Source of the DNA: AC-38 sp033856025
Lineage (GTDB): Bacteria; Actinomycetota; Thermoleophilia; Solirubrobacterales; Solirubrobacteraceae
Assembly: GCA_033856025.1 (NCBI GenBank)
Contig: JAWVFQ010000012.1
Location: 21,261 to 85,260 of the forward strand
Direction of reading: 5' to 3'
DNA: 64,000 bases
The notes beneath the pieces were generated by a model. The model did no database searches and was not told where the DNA came from. It worked only from the letters and a program-made list of their open reading frames with translations. The stretch's first letter is position 1, and the number at the start of each line of letters is the position of its first letter. A program made the translations under genes and the position numbers. Positions 25,790 to 34,046 of the stretch are shown here, piece after piece.

Positions 25790-26965
25790 ATGGAGGAGCG
25801 GTCCGTCACGTCCCAGCGGCGCATTGCGCTCGTCCACGACTTCCTGCTCGACCTCCGCGGCGCCGAGCGCGTCTTCGCCTCCATCTGCGACATCTGGCCC
25901 CAGGCCGACGTCTACACCGCGGTCTACGACGAGCGCGGCACGGAGGGCCGGTTCGCCGACCGCGAGGTCCGGACGTCCTTCCTCCAGGCCCTGCGACCCA
26001 CGGCGCGCACGTTCCGCCCGCTGCTGCCGCTCTACCCGTACGCGATCGAGTCGTTCGACATGTCGGGCTATGACGTCGTCGTCTCGTCGTCCAGCGCCTG
26101 GGCGCACGGGGTCATCGCCGACGAGGACGCCGTGCACCTCTGCTACTGCTACAACCCGTTCCGCTACGCCTGGAACGAGCGGGAGGCCACGCTGGACGCG
26201 CGCAACCCGCTCGCGCGCGCCGGGCTGCGGTTGGTGTTCAACCGCTGGCGCCAGTGGGACTGGATCGCCGCGCAGCGGGTGGACCGCTACATCGCCATCT
26301 CCGACCTCACGCGCCGGCGGATCGGGCGCTACTACGGCCGGGAGGCGGACGTCCTGCACCCGCCCGTGGACACGGCACGCTTCTCGCCGGGCCCCGTGGG
26401 CGACTACTACCTCGTCGTCTCCGAGCTCATGTTCCACAAGCGCATCGAGATCGCGGTCGAGGCGTTCAACCGGCTCGGGCGCCGGCTCGTCGTGGTGGGG
26501 GACGGGCCCGAGGCGCGGCGGCTGCACCGCCTGGCCGGGCCCAACGTGCATTTCGAGGGGCGCGTGTCCGACGAGCGCGTGGCCGAGCTGATGCGCGGCG
26601 CGCGCGCCCTGGTCGTCACCGCGACCGAGGAGTTCGGCATCGCCGCCGTCGAGGCGCAGGCGGCGGGGCGCCCGGTGATCGCGCTGGCGGCCGGCGGCGC
26701 CCGCGAGACGGTGGCGGAGGGCCAGACCGGCGCGTTCTTCGAGCGCCCGGACCCCGGCGCGCTGGCCGAAGCCGTGGCGGGCTTCGACGCGCTGGCGGTC
26801 GACCCCGCGGCGTGCGTGGCCCAGGCGCGGCGCTTCGGGCACGAGCGCTTCCGCGACGGGCTCACCGCCGCGGTCGCGGCGACGCTGGCCGAGCCGCGGC
26901 CCGAGCGCCGCTCGGCGCGGCGGGCGGCGCGGCGGCGCCCGGTGCGCCTGCGCGCGCAGGCGTGA
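25790..26965 (+). CDS. GT4-type glycosyltransferase
   Basis: 391 residues. IALVHDFLLDLRGAERVF (about 12-29) is the glycine-poor start of a GT-B acceptor domain of the WbaZ/mannosyltransferase type; YCYNPFRYAWNERE, YYLVVSELMFHKRIEIAVEAFN and VTATEEFGIAAVEAQAAGRPVIAL (E-x7-E, about 281-300) complete the donor site. The tail is Arg-rich (ERRSARRAARRRPVR), perhaps membrane- or polyanion-binding. First of three genes linked by GTGA overlaps (GT4, GT2, methyltransferase). Confidence 0.88.
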   Translation: MEERSVTSQRRIALVHDFLLDLRGAERVFASICDIWPQADVYTAVYDERGTEGRFADREVRTSFLQALRPTARTFRPLLPLYPYAIESFDMSGYDVVVSSSSAWAHGVIADEDAVHLCYCYNPFRYAWNEREATLDARNPLARAGLRLVFNRWRQWDWIAAQRVDRYIAISDLTRRRIGRYYGREADVLHPPVDTARFSPGPVGDYYLVVSELMFHKRIEIAVEAFNRLGRRLVVVGDGPEARRLHRLAGPNVHFEGRVSDERVAELMRGARALVVTATEEFGIAAVEAQAAGRPVIALAAGGARETVAEGQTGAFFERPDPGALAEAVAGFDALAVDPAACVAQARRFGHERFRDGLTAAVAATLAEPRPERRSARRAARRRPVRLRAQA

Positions 26966-27909
26966 GCACCGCGCTGGTCATCCCCAACCACAACGGGCGG
27001 CGGTGGATCGCGGGCTGCCTGGAGTCGGTGCGCGCGCAGACGCGGGCGCCGGACGACGTGCTGGTGGTCGACAACGGCTCCACGGACGGCTCGGATGACC
27101 TCGCCGAGGCCCTGCCCGGGGTCCGGGTCCTGCGGCTCGGGCGCAACGTGGGGTTCGCGGCGGCGGCCAACCGGGGGCTGGCGGAGGTCTCGGCCCAGGC
27201 GGTCGGCCTCGTCAACACCGACGTGGTCCTGGCGCCGGACTGGCTGGAGCGCGCGTGCGACGCCCTGGGAGAGGGCGTGGCGTCCGTGGCGACGAAGATG
27301 GTCGACCTGGAGGACCCGGGCGTCGTCTACGACGCGGGCGACGTCCTGCGCCGCGACGGGGTGTGCGAGCAGCGCGGGCGCTTCGGGCCCGACGACGGGC
27401 GCTGGGACGCGCCGGGCGAGGTGTTCGCGGCCTGCGCCGGGGCCGCGCTCTACCGCCGCGCCGCCGTGCGGGCGGTGGGCGGGTTCGACGAGCGCTTCTT
27501 CCTGTACCTGGAGGACGTCGACCTCGGGCTGCGGCTGCGCCTGGCCGGCTGGGCGTGTCGCTGGGAGCCGCGCGCCGTGGCCCGGCACGCCGGGCAGGGG
27601 AGCGCGGGGCCGCGCTCGCCGGCCCACTGGGCGCAGCGCAACACGCTGCTGCTCGGCGCCAAGGCCTTCCCGGCGCGCTGGGCCGGGCCCTTCCTGTACC
27701 GCCAGGCCGCGTGGGCGTGGCACGCCGCGCGCGAGCGGCGCCTGCTCGCGCACCTCCGCGCCACGGCGGCCGCGCTCCCGGCCCTGCCCGCGATGCTGCG
27801 CGAGCGCCGCCGGCTGCGCGATCGCGCGGTCATCCCGGTCGAGGAGGCGATCCCCGCACGGCCCTGGAGAGGCCCGGCGGCGGCCGACCACCCGGGCGGC
27901 GGCCGGTGA
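26962..27909 (+). CDS. GT2-type glycosyltransferase (rhamnosyltransferase-like)
   Basis: 315 residues. VIPNHNGRRWIAGCLESV, VVDNGSTDGS (about 31) and NTDVVLAPDW (about 84; DxD-like NTD) are GT-A hallmarks; GGFDERFFLYLEDVDLGLRLRLAGW (about 172) is the usual ED motif of rhamnosyl/galactofuranosyl transferases such as WbbL. GTG start overlapping the previous stop (GTGA). A WbbL-like enzyme beside an AftD-like gene is compatible with a linker-type glycan, but that is inference. Confidence 0.87.
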   Translation: MSTALVIPNHNGRRWIAGCLESVRAQTRAPDDVLVVDNGSTDGSDDLAEALPGVRVLRLGRNVGFAAAANRGLAEVSAQAVGLVNTDVVLAPDWLERACDALGEGVASVATKMVDLEDPGVVYDAGDVLRRDGVCEQRGRFGPDDGRWDAPGEVFAACAGAALYRRAAVRAVGGFDERFFLYLEDVDLGLRLRLAGWACRWEPRAVARHAGQGSAGPRSPAHWAQRNTLLLGAKAFPARWAGPFLYRQAAWAWHAARERRLLAHLRATAAALPALPAMLRERRRLRDRAVIPVEEAIPARPWRGPAAADHPGGGR

Positions 27910-28706
27910 CGGCGCGGCCGCTCACCGCTCTGCGGCTGCGGGCGCTGGACGCGCTGGACCGGGTGCGTGGGCGGACGGATCCGCTCGTGCCGCCGCGGCG
28001 GTTGCGGGGCACGGTGGGGGACTCGGACTTCGTGGCCACCGGCGATGCGCTGGCGCAGCTGCTGGTCTCCGACGCCGGGCTGGCGCCGGGCGGCCGGGTC
28101 CTGGACATCGGGTGCGGCATCGGGCGCGTGGCGCGGGCGCTGCCCGCCCGGCTGGGGCCGGAGGGCTCCTACGCGGGCTTCGACGTCTCGGCCGAGGCGG
28201 TCCGCTGGTGCGCCCGGCGCTACGCGCGGCGCCATCCGGCCTTCGAGTTCACCCACCTCGACGTGCGCAACGCCCGCTACAACCCCGACGGGGCGGTGGC
28301 GGCGCGCGACGTCCGCTTCCCGTATCCCGACGGCGACTTCGACGTGGCCGCGGCCACCTCGGTGTTCACCCACCTGCCGGCCGACGAGGTCGACCGATAC
28401 CTGTCCGAGGTGGCCCGGGTCCTGCGGCCCGGGGGGCGCCTGCTGGCCACGTTCTTCCTCCTCGACGCCGGCGCGCGCGAGCGCCTGCGCGCGGGCGCCA
28501 CCGCGCTCGCCTTCCCCCACGAGCACTGGCCGGCGGCGTTCGCCGACGCCGAGCTCCCCGAGGCGGCCGTGGCCTACGACGAGGCCTGGGTGCTGGAGCG
28601 CCTGGCCGCCCACGGACTCACGCCGCGGGGCGCCCCGCGCCGCGGCACCTGGTCCGGCGCGACGCGGGACGGCGGCTTCCAGGACGTCATCGTGGCGGCG
28701 GCGTGA
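27906..28706 (+). CDS. Class I SAM-dependent methyltransferase
   Basis: 266 residues. VLDIGCGIGRVARALPARL (about 64-82), FDVSAEAVRWCARRY and ATSVFTHLPADEVDRYLSEVARVLRPGGRLLATFFLL (about 154-190) show a methyltransferase-11/25 type enzyme. GTG start overlaps the GT2 stop (GTGA). Probably methylates a sugar or lipid intermediate of the neighbouring pathway. Its last 20 bases overlap the convergent GT4 gene. Confidence 0.82.
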   Translation: MTARPLTALRLRALDALDRVRGRTDPLVPPRRLRGTVGDSDFVATGDALAQLLVSDAGLAPGGRVLDIGCGIGRVARALPARLGPEGSYAGFDVSAEAVRWCARRYARRHPAFEFTHLDVRNARYNPDGAVAARDVRFPYPDGDFDVAAATSVFTHLPADEVDRYLSEVARVLRPGGRLLATFFLLDAGARERLRAGATALAFPHEHWPAAFADAELPEAAVAYDEAWVLERLAAHGLTPRGAPRRGTWSGATRDGGFQDVIVAAA

Positions 28707-29784
28707 GGACGCGCTCGCGCACGGCGCGGCGGAAGCGCCCGGTCTCGTAGCGCGCGGCCTCGGCGACGGCGCGCTCGCGCAGCGGGCTCAGGTCCGCCGC
28801 CATCAGCGCGCGCGTGCGCTCCACCAGCTCGGGCACCGTGCGCCAGTGCGCGCCGGTGCGCCCGTCGGCCACCAGCTCGGCCTGGCCGCCCTCGGGGACC
28901 ACGAGCGCCACGGCTCCGTGGGCCATCGCCTCCACGGTGGAGATGCCGAAGTGCTCCAGGCGCTCGGGGTGGCGGTCCGCGCGGACGCCGTAGCCCGCGG
29001 CGTGCCAGTACAGCGAGGCGCCGGCGTAGAGGCCGAGCACCTCGTCTCGCGCCGCGTCGACGTGGAAATGGACCGGCAGGCCGCGCGCCCGCTCGCGCAG
29101 CGACTCGATCCAGGCCGCCGTGCCGGGCGAGCCGTCGGTGGTACCGGCCAGGTGCAGCTCCCAGCCCTCCGCGCCCAATTCCGAGAACGCGTCGATGAGC
29201 ACGTCGTGGCGCTTCTCGTGGGCGCCGCGGAAGAACCGCCCGACCGAGACGATCCAGGGCCGGCGCTCCGGTGACGGCGGCTCGCGCGGCGCGTCCACGG
29301 GGGGAGGGAGGACCTCGGCGCCGACGCCGAGGCGCCGCCCGATCCAGTCCCGCGCGAACTCCGAGTAGCAGAGGTACTGCCCGTAGGTGGCCAGCGCGTG
29401 CGGCGCCCGGGCGCGCCCCGTCGCCCGCGCGAGCAGGGCCCGCGCGCGCTCCAGCGGGCGCTCACGGGCCCGGAACGGGAACTGGACGACCGCCACCGAG
29501 CGCCGCGCCGCCGACGCGACCGGCACGTCCGTGGTCAGCGCGACCAGCAGGTCCAGGTCGCGCGAGGCCTCCGTCAGCCCCGTGCCCGACACCGCCCGCC
29601 AGGCCAGGGCGTCGCCGGGCACCTCGACGCCCACCCGGGCCCACGCCGCCGGGTCCGGCCGGTCCGGCGACAGGACGAGGAGCTCGTGCTCGCCGCCGGA
29701 GGCGGCCTCCGCGAGCATCGTGTAGAGGTAGCGCTCGCCCCCTCCGACCGCGCCCCGGAAGGGGTTGTGGAAGCCGATCCGCAT
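28687..29784 (-). CDS. GT4-type glycosyltransferase (ALG11-like outline)
   Basis: 365 residues. The N-terminus MRIGFHNPFRGAVGGGERYL has the glycine loop of GT-B acceptor domains; IVSVGRFFRGAHEKRHDVLIDAFSEL (about 170), LYAGASLYWHAAGYGV and EHFGISTVEAMAHGAVALVVPEGG (E-x7-E, about 280) form the donor site. The HFGIS block resembles eukaryotic ALG11-type mannosyltransferases. Its start lies only 14 bases from the divergent membrane glycosyltransferase, so their promoters must lie in each other's coding sequence. Confidence 0.85.
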   Translation of the reverse strand: MRIGFHNPFRGAVGGGERYLYTMLAEAASGGEHELLVLSPDRPDPAAWARVGVEVPGDALAWRAVSGTGLTEASRDLDLLVALTTDVPVASAARRSVAVVQFPFRARERPLERARALLARATGRARAPHALATYGQYLCYSEFARDWIGRRLGVGAEVLPPPVDAPREPPSPERRPWIVSVGRFFRGAHEKRHDVLIDAFSELGAEGWELHLAGTTDGSPGTAAWIESLRERARGLPVHFHVDAARDEVLGLYAGASLYWHAAGYGVRADRHPERLEHFGISTVEAMAHGAVALVVPEGGQAELVADGRTGAHWRTVPELVERTRALMAADLSPLRERAVAEAARYETGRFRRAVRERVLTPPPR

Positions 29785-29798
29785 GGCTGGCGGGGATC

Positions 29799-31316
29799 AT
29801 GGAGCAGATGGAAGGCGCACGCCCTCGCCCCAGCGCGCCGGCCGCGGCTGCGCTCGCGGCCGTCCTGGCCGTCTTCCTGGCCACGCGCGTGGCCATGGTG
29901 GTGCGCCTGCCGTGGTTCATCGACGAGGGCACGCACGGGCGCTTCACCCGCGACCTCGCGCACGACCTCCACCGGGGATTCGAGTCGCTCACCATCGCCA
30001 AGGAGCCGCTCGCGATCTGGATCGCCTCCGTCTTCGCCCGGCTGGGTTTCACCCCGATGACCGCGACGCGGCTCGTCTCGGTGCTGGGCGGCCTCCTCAC
30101 GCTGGCCATGGTCGGGCTCATCTCCCGTCGCCTGGCGGGGGACGGCCCGGCGCTGGCCGCGATGGCGCTCTACGCGCTGCTCCCCCTGTACGTGGTGCAC
30201 GACGGCGTCGGGATCATGGACCCGCTGCTCACCGGCCTGATGACCACGGCGCTGTACCTCCAGATGGAGCTGGCCCGGCGCCCCCGGCTCGCGCCCGCGC
30301 TGGGGCTGGCCGCCGCGATGGGCCTGGGCCTGCTGACCAAGGAGGGCGCCAAGGCGACCGTCCTGCTGCTGCCCCTGAGCCTGCTGTGCTTCGACTGGCG
30401 CGCGCCCGAGCTGCGCCGCCGCCTCGCCCGCTGGGCCGCGTTCGCGGCGCTGGGCCTGGCCGGGGCGCTGGCCGGCTGGCTGGCCCTGCGCTCGTCGTCG
30501 CTGTGGAAGCACGCCGAGGTGATCCGCAACGTGCCGCTGCTCTACCCGGTGCGCGACGTGGGGGACGCGCTGGCCCACCCGTGGCGCTGGACGCGCGAGA
30601 ACTGGCCGGTCTACCGCGACACGCTGACCGGCTACGTGACCCTCCCGATCGCCGCGGCCGCGCTGGGCGGGTTCGTGCTGCTGCTGCGCGAGCGGCGCGG
30701 GCCGGCGCTGGTCCTGGGGGGCTGGTTGGCCGCGCTGCTGGCGGCGGCGCTGCTGCTGCCGATCAGCCCCTACCCCCGGCACGCGCTGTTCCTGGTCCCG
30801 ATCGTCCTCGTGTGCGCCGGGGTGGGGTTGGGGCGCGGCGCGCGGGCGCTGCACCGGCGCCTGGGCGGGTCCGGCCCCGGACCGGCGCTGGCCACCGCGG
30901 CGGCGCTCGCGCTGGTGCTGGCCCCGGCCCTCGTGCGGGACTGGCGCATCGTCAGCCATCCGGCGACCGCGCACTACCCCGGCCGCGACGACGTCCAGTA
31001 CGTCACCGGCGTCCAGGCCGGATCGCCCTGGCCCCGCGTCAGCCGCCTCGTGCGCGAGCGCACCCGGCCCGGCGAGCCGGTGATCCGCTCGCGCCTGGCG
31101 CCCGAGGTGCTGGACCTCCTGCTGGAGGGACGCAACCCGTTCGTGTTCGCCGACCGCCGTGCCGCCCGGCGGGCGCACCTGCTGGTCCGCGACGAGCTGC
31201 CCTTCCCCGACCCCGCGGGCGACCGCGTCCTGGCCGGCGGAGGCTTCCGCGAGATCGCCACGGTGCGCCGTCCCCGCGGCGGCGCCGTCGTCCGCGTCTA
31301 CGTGCGCGGGCGCTGA
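29799..31316 (+). CDS. GT-C type membrane glycosyltransferase (ArnT/PMT-like)
   Basis: 505 residues with about ten membrane helices and an early acidic loop (RLPWFIDEGTHGRF, about 38-51) that matches the catalytic Asp/Glu loop of polyprenyl-phosphate-sugar glycosyltransferases. KEPLAIWIASVFARLGF and LLTKEGAKATVLLLPL also fit the GT39/GT83 class. It should act on the outer face using a lipid-linked sugar. ATG 29799; a second ATG three codons on is possible. Its 3' end overlaps the convergent O-antigen-ligase-like gene by 19 bases. Confidence 0.78.
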   Translation: MEQMEGARPRPSAPAAAALAAVLAVFLATRVAMVVRLPWFIDEGTHGRFTRDLAHDLHRGFESLTIAKEPLAIWIASVFARLGFTPMTATRLVSVLGGLLTLAMVGLISRRLAGDGPALAAMALYALLPLYVVHDGVGIMDPLLTGLMTTALYLQMELARRPRLAPALGLAAAMGLGLLTKEGAKATVLLLPLSLLCFDWRAPELRRRLARWAAFAALGLAGALAGWLALRSSSLWKHAEVIRNVPLLYPVRDVGDALAHPWRWTRENWPVYRDTLTGYVTLPIAAAALGGFVLLLRERRGPALVLGGWLAALLAAALLLPISPYPRHALFLVPIVLVCAGVGLGRGARALHRRLGGSGPGPALATAAALALVLAPALVRDWRIVSHPATAHYPGRDDVQYVTGVQAGSPWPRVSRLVRERTRPGEPVIRSRLAPEVLDLLLEGRNPFVFADRRAARRAHLLVRDELPFPDPAGDRVLAGGGFREIATVRRPRGGAVVRVYVRGR

Positions 31317-32755
31317 GGCGCGCCGTCGGCCAGCGCCAGCAGCGCGCCCGCGAACAGCAGCGCGATCAGCGTGACCGTGGGCATCTCCCAGTCCCAGTCG
31401 ATCCCCGTGTGGAAGGCCCAGGTGACGAACACGGCGCAGGCCCCCGCCGCCGCGTCCGGCGCGGCGCGCAGCGCGCGGCGCGCGGCCAGGGCGATCCCGC
31501 CGCCGGTCAGAACCAGGAGCGCGAGGCCGACCAGCCCCAGCTCCGCCGCGGTCTCGAGGTAGAGCGAGTGCGCGTCCATCACGTTCTCGGAGATCGCGCG
31601 GCGCCGGCGCCACTCCACGCGAAAGCCGGCGGTCCCCGTTCCCGCCAGCGGGTGGTCCTCCCACACGCGGAACGCCACCCGCCAGTACTCGTAGCGGTTG
31701 CTCTTCAGCGTGGCCAGCCGCTGCGCGGTGGCGCCCGTCGGGGCGGCGCCGCGCTGCTCGCGGGCCGACGCGGTGACGAACCCGGCCAGCGCCAGGGCGA
31801 CCAGGCCGCCGGCCAGCCAGCCCGTGCGCCGGGGGAGGGGAAGCGAGCCGAGGCGAGCGGCGCCCGCCCGCTCCAGGCGGCACGCCCAGCCCTGCACGGC
31901 GCCGGCCGCCAGGCACAGCAGTCCCAGGGCGGCGAGCATGACCAAGGCCTGGCCCTCGCGGCCGCTCTGCGACGCGTCGTAGGAGACGACCGCCGGCAGC
32001 AGGCTGCCCACGACGGCGGCGGCCGCGCCCGTCTCGAGGACCAGCCCGGCGGCCCGCAGCTGGCTCCACGTGGGCGCGGTGGCCAGCAGGACGACCAGGC
32101 CCGCCGCCGCGGCGGCCAGCGCGCCGCGCGAGAACGTCAGGTAGAGCGCCAGGCCCAGCGGGGCGCCCGCCGCGGCGGCGGCGGCGCGCAGCCGGTCCGG
32201 CCGCGAGCGGTCGCCGGCCAGGCGGGCGGCCAGGACGAGGCCGGTGGCGCAAACCAGGCCCATCGCGTTCCAGTAGGTGAGCGGCTGCTCCAGGCGCGAG
32301 CCGGCCGAGAAGTGGCGCTGGAGCGTGACCAGCGTGGGGAGGAGGCGGTCCGAGAGCCCGAACAGCGTCATGGCCAGGATCCCGAGCAGCGCGGCCGGCT
32401 CGAGCGCGCGCAGCACGCGCGCCGGGCGCAGCAGCGCCGTGGCGGCCACCAGGCCGGCCAGGTAGAGGCCGAGGCGCTGCGCGTCGTCCACGGCCGCGTC
32501 GCGGGCCGGCGACCAGGTCCCCGAGAGCGTCGTCCAGGCGGCGAACAGGGCCAGGCCGGCCAGGGCCGCGCGAACGGCGCCGTCCCGGGGCAGGGGACGG
32601 GGCGCGGCCAGCGCGACCACGACGACGAGGCCCCAGGCCACCACCATCCCGACGACCCGCGGGCCGTCGAAGAACGCGCCGGAGCGGAACGCCAGGACGA
32701 ACGGGCCGGCGACCAGGACGCCGGTCGCGGCGGCGAGCAGGCTGCGGCGGACCAC
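31298..32755 (-). CDS. O-antigen ligase / Wzy-like membrane protein
   Basis: 485 residues, about 12 membrane segments. The large periplasmic-side loop has SNRYEYWRVAFRVWEDHPLAGTGTAGF and DAHSLYLETAAELG, the R...H pattern of the Wzy_C/O-antigen ligase family that ligates or polymerises lipid-linked glycans. Actinobacteria lack LPS, so transfer to a wall polymer or a polymerase role is more likely (inference). GTG start with TAAGCT 7 bases upstream, so a leaderless mRNA is likely. Confidence 0.83.
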   Translation of the reverse strand: MVRRSLLAAATGVLVAGPFVLAFRSGAFFDGPRVVGMVVAWGLVVVVALAAPRPLPRDGAVRAALAGLALFAAWTTLSGTWSPARDAAVDDAQRLGLYLAGLVAATALLRPARVLRALEPAALLGILAMTLFGLSDRLLPTLVTLQRHFSAGSRLEQPLTYWNAMGLVCATGLVLAARLAGDRSRPDRLRAAAAAAGAPLGLALYLTFSRGALAAAAAGLVVLLATAPTWSQLRAAGLVLETGAAAAVVGSLLPAVVSYDASQSGREGQALVMLAALGLLCLAAGAVQGWACRLERAGAARLGSLPLPRRTGWLAGGLVALALAGFVTASAREQRGAAPTGATAQRLATLKSNRYEYWRVAFRVWEDHPLAGTGTAGFRVEWRRRRAISENVMDAHSLYLETAAELGLVGLALLVLTGGGIALAARRALRAAPDAAAGACAVFVTWAFHTGIDWDWEMPTVTLIALLFAGALLALADGAPQRPRT

Positions 32756-32762
32756 CGCGCGG

Positions 32763-32768
32763 AGCTTA
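32763..32768 (-). promoter_or_regulatory. -10 element of the O-antigen-ligase-like gene
   Basis: TAAGCT on the minus strand, 7 bases before GTG 32755. A weaker GAGACT on the plus strand (32781-32786), 9 bases before ATG 32796, may serve the divergent gene in the same back-to-back layout. Confidence 0.5.
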
Positions 32769-32795
32769 CGGCCGATCCGCGAGACTTCCCGCCCG

Positions 32796-34046
32796 ATGTT
32801 TCGCCGCCCGCACGGTTTCGCCGCCTGGCTGGCCGGGATCGCCGCGGCGGCGCTGGCGATCCGGCTCGCCTACGCACTGCTCCTGGCCCCCGACCCGCCG
32901 GGGCTGTCGGACGCCGGTTTCTTCCATCTGCTGGGCAACTACCTGGCCGACGGCCGCGGCTTCGTGCGCCCGTACGACCTCCTCTTCTTCCACCGCTCCC
33001 TGCCGACGGCCGAGCATCCGCCGGCGTGGCCGGTCCTGCTCGCCGCCATGTCCGAGCTGGGCGGGCGCAGCCAGGACGCGCACCGCGTGGTGGGGTGCCT
33101 GTGCGGGACCGGGACGGTGGCGGCGATCGGCTGCCTCGGGCGCCGCGTCGCGGGCGCGCGGGCGGGACTGCTCGCGGCGGGGATCGCGGCCGCCTACCCG
33201 GTGCTGTGGGTGGTGGACGGGACGATGATGAGCGAGTCGCTGTACGGGCTGGCGGTGGCGCTCTCGCTGCTGGCCGCCTACCGGGTGGTGGACCGGCCGA
33301 CCCCGGGGCGCGCGGCCGTCCTGGGGGTGGTGACGGGCCTGGCCGCGCTGACCCGCGGCGAGGGACTGCTGCTGGTGCTCGCGCTGGCCGTCCCCGTGGC
33401 CCTTCTGGCCCGGACCGGCGCGCGGCGGCGCGCCGCCCTGCTGGCCGTGACGCTCGCGGCGTTCGCCGCGGTGCTCGCCCCGTGGCTCGTGCGCAACGGC
33501 TCGGCCTTCGACCGGCCGGTCGCGGTGTCGAACAACACCGGGACGCTGGTGGCGGGCGCCAACTGCGCGCCGGTGTACTCGGGCCCCTACCTGGGCTCCT
33601 GGAACTTCCTGTGCGTCCAGGGCCGCCACAGCGCCAACGAGGCCGTGCTGGCGGCCGAGCTCCGCCGCGCGGGCGTGGACTACGCGCGCGGACACGTCGG
33701 CCGCCTGCCCGTGGTGCTCGCGGCCCGCGGGCTGCGGACCTGGGACCTGTTCCGGCCGCGCCAGGGAGCCACGTTCATGCGCGCCGAGGGCCGGGCGCGC
33801 TGGGCCCAGTACCTGGGGCTGGCCTGCTACTACCCGCTGGTGCTGCTGGCCATCGGCGGGTTCGTCGTGCTGCGCCGGCGGGGGGCGGCGCCCTGGCTGC
33901 TGCTCGCGCCGCCGGTGCTCGTCACGCTCGTCTCCCTCGGCGGCTACGGGCTGGCGCGGTTCCGACTGGCCGCGGACATCTCCATCGTCGTGCTCGCCGC
34001 CGCCGCGCTGGACGAGCTCGTCGCCCGGCGGCGGGCCCGGGTGTGA
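32796..34046 (+). CDS. GT39-like membrane glycosyltransferase
   Basis: 416 residues, about 9-10 membrane helices. The early luminal acidic loop (PGLSDAGFFHLLGNYLADGRGF, about 35-56) and EHPPAWPVLLAAMSELGG resemble the dolichyl-phosphate-mannose mannosyltransferase superfamily; TRGEGLLLVLALAVP follows. It likely transfers a sugar from polyprenyl phosphate on the outer membrane face. Its TGA overlaps the GTG of the AftD homologue, so the two are translated together and may act on the same glycan. Confidence 0.78.
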   Translation: MFRRPHGFAAWLAGIAAAALAIRLAYALLLAPDPPGLSDAGFFHLLGNYLADGRGFVRPYDLLFFHRSLPTAEHPPAWPVLLAAMSELGGRSQDAHRVVGCLCGTGTVAAIGCLGRRVAGARAGLLAAGIAAAYPVLWVVDGTMMSESLYGLAVALSLLAAYRVVDRPTPGRAAVLGVVTGLAALTRGEGLLLVLALAVPVALLARTGARRRAALLAVTLAAFAAVLAPWLVRNGSAFDRPVAVSNNTGTLVAGANCAPVYSGPYLGSWNFLCVQGRHSANEAVLAAELRRAGVDYARGHVGRLPVVLAARGLRTWDLFRPRQGATFMRAEGRARWAQYLGLACYYPLVLLAIGGFVVLRRRGAAPWLLLAPPVLVTLVSLGGYGLARFRLAADISIVVLAAAALDELVARRRARV